The position numbers and the translations under genes are program-made. The notes beneath the pieces are model-generated. The model ran no database searches, was not told where the DNA came from, and worked only from the letters and a program-made list of their open reading frames with translations. From Cercozoa sp. M6MM (taxonomy: Eukaryota > Endomyxa: Ascetosporea), in NCBI GenBank assembly GCA_040357565.1, contig JBDODJ010000002.1: DNA of 64,000 nt; one strand, given 5' to 3'. Below, piece after piece: positions 58,009-64,000 of this stretch (position 1 is the first letter of the stretch; each line of letters begins with the position of its first letter).

Positions 58009-59739
58009 GGATGCAAAACAAGCACAAAATTATACCAAGAATGGCCACACGCGCAGTGAGCGCCTCGACTGCAGCTATGAGAGACTCGGTGGTGTCAGCG
58101 TAGTTTCTGACAGTGGCGTTAAGACCGGCGACGTCGTTTGTATTGACACCGATGTTGTTAGTGTTGGTGGCAATGTTGTTTGAGTTGACTGCAATGTTGT
58201 TCGCATTTGCAGCGACTGCGGCACCGAGGTTGCCGTTGGTGTCGTTGCAGTCAGAACAGTTAGAGTTGCAAGTGAAGTTGAGCTCCGCGATGCTGTGCTG
58301 CATCTCGCTGACGGCACTGCCGAGGCTTGTGATGTTGTCGGTGTTCATGGCAACAGACGCAGTGAGACTCATGACACTGCCAGTGTTCGCGTTGACCGAG
58401 GTGCTGAGACTGGCAACGGCGTCGGAGTTGGTGCCAACAGTGGCGTTGAGACTCGCGACACTGTCAGTGTTGGTAGCGACAACGCTACTGAGACACGTGA
58501 TGTTGCCAGTGTTCGTGGCGACAGCGGCGACGAGGCCCGCGACAATGCCAGTATTGGCAATGACAGAGGTGTTGAGACTGGCGATATCGGCAGTGTTGGC
58601 ACCGACACTGTCGGTGTTGGCCAAGACAGACGTGTTGAGACTCGCGATGTCGGCAGTGTTGGCACTGACAGTGCCTCCCAGAGTCGCGATGCTGTCAGTG
58701 TTGGCAGTGATACCCGCAGTGTTGCTGGAAACCGTGCTGCTCACTGCTTCGAGATCGCTTTGCAAGGCCACTTTTGCAAGTTCTGTCTCCCACCTAGTAG
58801 CACATTTCGAGTACCTCCTCAATCAATGACAAACACGATGATGGAGCACAACTTACTCTGAAACGACCTTGTCGACTTGGCTCTACAAACAAACGACAGA
58901 GGGTCGCTGCAGAAACGTGCGGTGCAAACATCAAAATGTAGATACTCTAGTACCACAAGAAGTGCGGTGGAGGCACGCTCGAAGTAGCCAGAACTCGTGC
59001 CTGCCGCATTCATCGCGTTCTTGCTGTAGCACGTCACAAGCACTTGTGTGGTGGAGTCGCGCGTGCAGCCTCCCGTGTTGGCCTCCGGGGGGGAACACAA
59101 TGTGCAAATCGCCCGCTGCGGTATGGGATGAACAATTATCGGTACAGTCTGCGGTGGCCGTGCCAAACTGACAAAAGAGCGAACGTACACGTGGGCAAGT
59201 AAGTGATGGAGTTCGGCTGCAGTCCAGAGGAAGAGCGACCGCAGGTGCACTCTAGGTCATTCTCACGCAATATCATCGTCTTGACGTTGGGTGCCTGTAG
59301 CCTGCGACACAACTCAGTATGAGTCACGCGGGGTACAAAAAAGATGCATGAGACACTTTTTACAAGTTAAATTTACCAAAAGTCGCCGGCGTTCTGAAGG
59401 ATATGCGCGCTTTGTTGGTCGTTAGTGACGACTTGCAGATACGACTCACCCTCATACGCAGCAAGGTGGCTTGTGGAGCCGTCGGCTTTACAAATGGTGG
59501 CATCTGACGCACCGACGCAGATGGAGATGTCCTGCGAAAGCAATCACGAAACAGTTTTCTCAGCAAGTACAATTTACAGTATATTAGCTTGCACAATTAT
59601 TGGTGTAAGCGGTTGTGTTAGAGGTTACCGTGACGGCAATGGGAGTGCTCGCATCAATGAGCGTGGAGGGCCGCGTCAAGGTTACCGCACTGGCAGTTCC
59701 GAGGATACAAAGCAATGCAGCCGCGATGACAAGCTTCAT
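57713..59739 (-). CDS. GPI-anchored surface protein with 14-residue repeats (paralogue B)
   Basis: Starts at 59739 (MKLVIAAALLCILGTASA, signal peptide) followed by VTLTRPSTLIDASTPIAVT, nearly identical to paralogue A. The Cys-bearing domain matches A block for block: DISICVGASDATICKADGS, LECTCGRSSSGLQPNSITY, PPEANTGGCTRDSTTQVLV, CYSKNAMNAAGTSSGYFER. The repeat stalk is longer than in A (about 58770-58060), with units such as NTADIASLNTSVLA, and includes an extra NNIAVNSNNIATNTNNIGVN stretch and a CNSNCSDCND segment. The last exon has QQQTGGAATDVTSNAVSM then LFAATAFALLQH, a probable GPI signal. The intron before it holds a CA repeat with a 10-base gap (57950-57959). Probably a tandem-duplicated cell-surface adhesin or coat protein; function is inferred. 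Confidence 0.75.
57850..58006. repeat. CA-rich microsatellite with 10-base gap
   Basis: cacacccacacaccca repeats pass into pure (CA)n, interrupted by N at 57950-57959. It lies in the last intron of paralogue B; the sense strand is (TG)n. Confidence 0.97.
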
Positions 59740-60586
59740 CGTAGGAGCTCTGCTGTGACTTTAGACACACCAACAACAAAAACTTCTTACTTTACTACAG
59801 AAGATGCCACTTGGCAACTCAAGTGGTCGACATTGATCGCTAGAGTCGAGACCCATCAACGTGACCACCAACAACTGAGTCGTCTAAATGGCTACTGCAC
59901 AGGAACAAAAGATGGTCGGAGCAGATGACCACCGCAGTTTTACTACACTTCCTCTCGAGGCTTCGTCAGTCGGGTGATCCTAGGCTAACATTCCACGATG
60001 ATCAAAGCCGCCAGCTGACCCGGAGAACCAAACATGCGTATACGCGCGCCAGTAGGCGCAACCGTTTAATTTAGTTTCCTCGCTGCCTTCAGTTACTTTC
60101 AAACCACCGCGCCAAGTACGGAACGGAACGGAACGGAATTTTACGTCTCGCTTCCGTACGCATTCCAATCCGTCTAGGCAGCGAAAATATCATCCAGAAC
60201 CAATCTCTGCTTGGAGGAGAGCAGCCACAAACCGCACCGACGCTGAACTGGTCGAGACGGAAGACAGATGCTGAACACCACAAGCACAAGTGGCTCCAAC
60301 TGATACGTGACCTCTCGAACAGAGTAGAGATATAACAAGTATACGCATCTGGCGACAGCGTTGCCGGAAGCGAAGCAGGCTACTACGGCTGGACATCAGG
60401 AAATCCAGTCAATGAAAGACTGAGATCTGGCAATGGAAAAATCACCAACGCGACTATCTATGATGCAGAAAGGGTTGCCATAATGCAATGAGAATGCAAC
60501 AAGGCACCAAGATCTCCTGGGACGAGGAAGCAAATGCCGAAGGACAACCAGCCTCCCAGCAGGCACTGGACCGAGAGGTCCCCGAC

Positions 60587-60631
60587 ATAGACTAGGCCAC
60601 CACTCATTGCAGTGGTGGCCCTACGTCTATA
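60587..60631. other. Long perfect-stem hairpin
   Basis: ggccaccact (60595-60604) and agtggtggcc (60611-60620) are exact reverse complements with a 6-base loop. Beyond a small internal mismatch the stem continues with atagac / gtctat. It could be a transcript 3'-end structure or a transposon end. Confidence 0.85.
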
Positions 60632-60796
60632 CCCGCTTGCTTGCTATGTTTGATTATTGAGCAGAGGGATGGGAGGACGACGACGGTACGACCCGAAGCC
60701 GCCTGCGACGCCCTCGTAGCCCGCTACCTGCACCAACCATGAAGTCGACTTTGTTGTTGTATGGTCCTACCCTAAGCGGGCGGTAGACGAGACACG

Positions 60797-60876
60797 GCCA
60801 TGCTCTTGTGACCAACCCCAAACTGGTGCAGGGGAACTACTTACTTGGTTTCAGAAAAGAGTCAACTAACTAACTA
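60797..60876. repeat. Right arm of long inverted repeat flanking the GPI-protein pair
   Basis: Reverse-complement partner of 54674-54759. Shared words include ctggtgcaggg, ctcttgtgacc and caactaactaacta. Confidence 0.85.
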
Positions 60877-60943
60877 CGCTAACTCATCCAGCGCAGGCAG
60901 CGGAACCGAACTTTGAAAAATCTGTTCGCGTCGTTACCGTGAG

Positions 60944-62616
60944 TCAAAACCGGGCGGTGGTAGGTGGCCGAGGAGTATCAACACGTCGCATAGCTGCGCG
61001 CGTTTGCCGTCTCTGCTGCTGCTGCTGCTGCTGCTCGTGGTTGGGCGTACTTGGTGGCTTGTTCACTTTCTTCTGCCCAGAAAGCACTCAGGCAAAGTAA
61101 AGAAACACATGAGCCAGCAAGAAACACAAGCTACACGCGGTTTCGGCGGCGGCAAGAATACGGCCGAGTCATCGGAGCGTTGTGACGGTGAGTTCGCAGC
61201 GAACTGCACCGTGCGAAGACTGGTATCCTTGCTGGCGCTGTTACGGCCACTCGCTGCGTTGAACAAGCGACGGCGCGAAGCCGAGCGCGATGACGAAAGC
61301 GACAGGAGCGAAACGTTGCCGTCGTCGCGCATCGCACTGCCTGACCGCCTGTCGTCGCTGCTCGGAGCGGTCGAGCCGTCTTCTTGCTGCTTGGAGAGCA
61401 GTCGGCGACTGCGTCGCTTTGGCTTGCGGCACGTCACTTCGTGCTGGAACTCGCGCTGCAACTGCTCGACTTTCGCCTCATCAATGCCGTCGATTTCGTT
61501 CAACATCGAGATCGCACGAGTCAATCTGTAAAACTAGAGAACTTAAAAACGTTGAACCAGAGACCTCCAGCTGAACCCCCAAAAAGGCAACAAGAAATAG
61601 AGAGGGAGGCACAACTCAGAGACGGTGGGTTCAGCAGGCTGAGGAGTGGCGAGAGCGTCGACGCCAGCGAGAAGCTTGCCGGCACAGATGAGTCGCAGGC
61701 GCCAGGCAGTGACGAGACGCTTGGCGTCGAGCTGCGTACCCAGCAGCGTGTCCAGTCGCGCAGCACAGCGACTGTAGCGCCCGAGACCAAAGAAACCAAC
61801 GGCCTCAGCGAGATCTCCTCGTCTCATTGTCGAAGCTGCAGTGGAAGCAACGCTCGCTCTGCCCGAGGCCGAAGCAGAAGCAAAACTCTGCCGCCTCGAA
61901 TTCGCTGGCGACTCATCGAACAACTCGCTCTCGGTCTGCACGGCCTGATCGCTGGTTTGCACTGCTGACTCGTCCTGCATGCTGTCGCCGCTGCTGATAT
62001 CGCTACTGCCTGCCTGTACATGGACGTTTTTCGTCTGTACGCCGTTCGTCTGCATGCCTTTCGTCTGCGCGCCGCGACGATATTCGTTTGGAGTTTCTCT
62101 CGCTTTCCTCGTTGCCCTCACAGTCGCGCTTTCGCGACGAGCGCTCGCGTGCGGAGCGCTTTTTGAAGAGCTGTTGCGACTTCGTGAGACAGATCGAGCC
62201 GCTTTCGCTGCAGCGCTTTTTGCTTGCAATCGCACAGAGAGTTTTGATGCTGCTCGCGTGGATTTTCGGGTTTGCACCTGCAAGTTCTGCCTCGCGCGGA
62301 GGGCTTTCGTCGCAACGCCTGCTCGGGTCGAAGCTCGCGCCGAAGCTTTCGTCGCAACTCTCGTCGAAGATTTCGTCGTAGATTTCGTCGAAGCTTTCGT
62401 CGCAACTGTTGCTGTGGGTTTCTTTTTCTGCAGAGTTCGGCGTGGTCGCGCGCCTGCAGCAGTGCTAACTACGTTCGTGCCACTCGCCCTGCAATACACT
62501 ATATACACAAAGCCAAGCAACAACAGGAAACAGCAAAGCTACCCCGCACGAGCTTTGTTGCGCGACGCCGCGGTTGACCGCTGCAGTCCGCCAGCACGAG
62601 CCGTGCGCGGTGGCAT
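60944..62616 (-). CDS. Basic Ala/Ser/Arg/Lys-rich protein with poly-Gln tail, unrecognised
   Basis: Start at 62616 (MPPRTARAGGLQRSTAASRN). After an intron comes a long H1-like region of Lys/Arg/Ala/Ser/Thr (KKKPTATVATKASTKSTTKS, then further ATKASARAS-type repeats). A run of QTKGMQTNGVQTKNV repeats follows, then an acidic Ser-rich part. A small ordered segment (DLAEAVGFFGLGRYSRCAAR and LDTLLGTQLDAKRLVTAWRL) looks helical and could be a TPR-like motif. Later exons read RAISMLNEIDGIDEAKVEQL and end after a Gln run (CTG repeat on the plus strand, 61013-61033) with TPRPPTTARF (stop at 60944-60946). Composition suggests a nuclear, DNA- or microtubule-binding protein. No known family is recognised. 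Confidence 0.62.
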
Positions 62617-62931
62617 GCTGCACATGGACATTTTGCACCAGCAAAAAGGAACATCTGGTCTTGCAACAAACACACCTTTTCGTTGTGATCGGGCCCTATT
62701 AAGCTGCCCGCTTCCTACAAATCAGAATGAACACGATACTACGCACCTTCGTGCGCCAGAGGTGGGGTTGTATCACAAAACCTGTCGGTGAAATTGGCTC
62801 GGAGCCGGAAGTTTGAGCCGATAGTGGATAGCTCATGTAAATCGGTATACCCGTCGCTCTCAGTGTGCTGGGCAGTGTGCTGGTGTAAAAGTACAACGGT
62901 CAGAGTCTGTGGGGCCCCCGAAACATTGAAA

Positions 62932-64000
62932 ATGTCCGGGGTGGTAATTCAAGACGAGCCCGTGGACGCTGTGGGAACGGCGCAGCCGCAAGAGGAGCAT
63001 GAGGACATTGTTGATGAGGAGCTTCTGGTAGGCTGGACTGTCTGGCTCGTAGAATTTTGTTCACGAAAATAATTTCGATCCAGAAGAAGCTTTTGGTGAG
63101 TTGTTTATTCCGGGAGTGTTTTCCGCAGGCCTCTCTTCACGGCGATGTGATTGAACCGCCTGCCGCCGTCAAGCAGGTACCAATGGGCCCAATGGGTGTT
63201 GTTGTTTTGGTGTGGTCAGTGCAATGCCCGCTGTCACAGGTGATGGAGACGGCGCTCAAGTTCGTGCGCAAGCACGGTCTGCAGTTCGAGCACAAGGCCG
63301 CAAACAACCCGAAACTCGCCTTCATCAATGCGGTCAGTCACCAGCCACTGTTCATCTATCAAGAGGGGTCGCTCCTTATGAGTGGTGTTCACTGTGTCGT
63401 GTGTTTCATTAACGTGTTACATTCGCGCAGGGCCACGTGTATCACCCATACTATCGCCAGCAGCGTGACACGATGCTCATGAAGGAGGGCACTGACGACG
63501 AGAAACGCCAGGTGCAGGAGGAGCGACAGCGTCTGCGCGAGTACTCTTTTATCTGCTTTGTTGTTTGTTGCTGTTTTGTTTGTTGCTGTTTTGTTTGTTG
63601 CTGTTTTATTTGTTGCTGTTTTGTTTTGTTGCTGTTTTGTTCTTGGGACGTATGCATGTTTGTGTCTCAGGGAGAAGAAACGCAAGGAGGAGGAGAAACG
63701 CCGACTCGCTGCGGAGAAGAAACGCAAAGAGGCGGCGACGCTGCAGGCGCGTCTGTTGAAGCTCTGGCGCTCGCACCGCGATCTGCCGGTATTGCTATCT
63801 TTGTGCCCTTTGTCCTCTTTGTTACCTTTACCCCCATTACCTCATATTTACCTCCCTGTACTTCCCTCTACCTGCCCTTAACTTAATCAGGACGCTGACG
63901 AGGTGCTGCAGCAGCAGGGCACAGAAGGTGCCAAGGCGTCGTCGTGCGTGCCGTGCTGCGACGCCGCCGACGACCATCCCATGGACATTGGCGGTACCTG
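62932..64000 (+). CDS. SURP-domain splicing protein, SF3A1-like, partial at right edge
   Basis: ATG at 62932 (MSGVVIQDEPVDAVGTAQPQ). Exon 1 ends at 63027; a 12-base exon 63084-63095 (KKLL) keeps the frame. Then ASLHGDVIEPPAAVKQ joins VMETALKFVRKHGLQFEHKA, NNPKLAFINA and GHVYHPYYRQQRD. This is a SURP (SWAP) module with the same lead-in ('i.pPp.v..iv.ktA.FV.rnG..FE...NNpkF.Fl...d.yh.YYr') as the first SURP of SF3A1/Prp21, a U2 snRNP subunit. Downstream is a charged helix (EEKKRKEEEKRRLAAEKKRK), which differs from SF3A1, and no second SURP is seen before the window ends. An alternative is another SURP splicing factor. One intron holds a 15-base tandem repeat. Confidence 0.65.
63560..63647. repeat. 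15-base tandem repeat (tttgttgctgttttg)n
   Basis: About five copies of tttgttgctgttttg fill most of an intron of the SURP gene, directly upstream of the acceptor region. Confidence 0.9.

Larger units (their letters stand above)
59740..60943. other. Intergenic with possible retroelement remnant and hairpin
   Basis: No intact gene. At about 60340-60480 the plus strand reads YYGWTSGNPVNERL, then NATIYDAERVAI, which resembles the end of a non-LTR-type RNase H domain (…vyDAE.vAi), broken by stops on both sides. A strong hairpin lies at 60587-60631, and the right arm of the flanking inverted repeat at 60797-60876. There is a short gaacg run (gaacggaacggaacgg) near 60120. Confidence 0.5.

Noticed and set aside
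58113-58829. Long plus-strand open frame (238 codons) opposite the repeat stalk of paralogue B; a similar one lies at 55385-55993.
   Set aside because: It is the antisense of the 42-base coding repeats, with hydrophobic low-complexity content and no splice or start support.
1-64000. Bacterial defence system, prophage or CRISPR array.
   Set aside because: All recognisable genes are spliced eukaryotic genes. Repeats are microsatellites or coding repeats, with no spacer-repeat pattern.

Overview
The window is nuclear DNA from a free-living, intron-rich, single-celled eukaryote. Genes sit back to back on both strands and are cut by many short introns. Those I could place exactly run about 47-67 nt, many start GTAC or GTGAGT, and most junctions I could check are phase 0. 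I see no bacterial operons, Shine-Dalgarno sites, rRNA, tRNA or CRISPR. Lineage cannot be fixed from sequence reading alone. A FAM184-like coiled-coil protein hints at a ciliated lineage. A hybrid histidine kinase, an RGS protein and a 7TM receptor of Frizzled/cAMP-receptor type argue against plants or typical fungi and fit amoebozoan, apusozoan, chytrid-like or stramenopile-like protists.

Layout, left to right: the left-edge end of a DUF1963 (YwqG-like) gene (-); a Gln-rich nuclear-type protein and a Ser-rich hypothetical (+); a multi-TM protein resembling DUF962/Mpo1 (+); the DDX11/Chl1 helicase (-); a ZIP zinc transporter (-); a membrane-anchored unknown (+); two small secreted or membrane proteins (+); a globin-RGS fusion (-) and a hybrid histidine kinase (-) head to tail; a helix-hairpin-helix protein and an F-box protein (+); the FAM184-like coiled coil (-); a small TM protein (+); a secretory-pathway JmjC protein (-); the Mps1/TTK kinase, an NT-C2 protein, an F-box-like gene and a 7TM receptor (+); an RCE1-type CAAX protease (-); ribosomal protein L26 (+); a MAPR cytochrome-b5-like protein (-); aconitase/IRP1 (+); a tandem pair of GPI-anchored, 14-residue-repeat surface proteins (-) inside a 6.2-kb segment bounded by an inverted repeat; a basic Ser/Ala-rich nuclear-type protein (-); and the start of a SURP-domain (SF3A1-like) splicing gene (+) at the right edge.

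Three features deserve most attention. The first is the globin-RGS protein, whose globin fold appears complete (A/B, E, F, G and H helices) before an RGS domain, placed directly downstream of a two-TM hybrid histidine kinase. This suggests haem-based control of heterotrimeric G-protein signalling. The second is the duplicated GPI-anchored repeat proteins and their flanking inverted repeat. The third is a set of intron oddities: sense-strand poly-C and (TG)n tracts, and two introns whose acceptor regions are duplicated, one with a perfect 21-bp inverted repeat. Exon joins were made by eye. Starts are approximate where stated. Four N gaps all lie inside CA/TG microsatellites.
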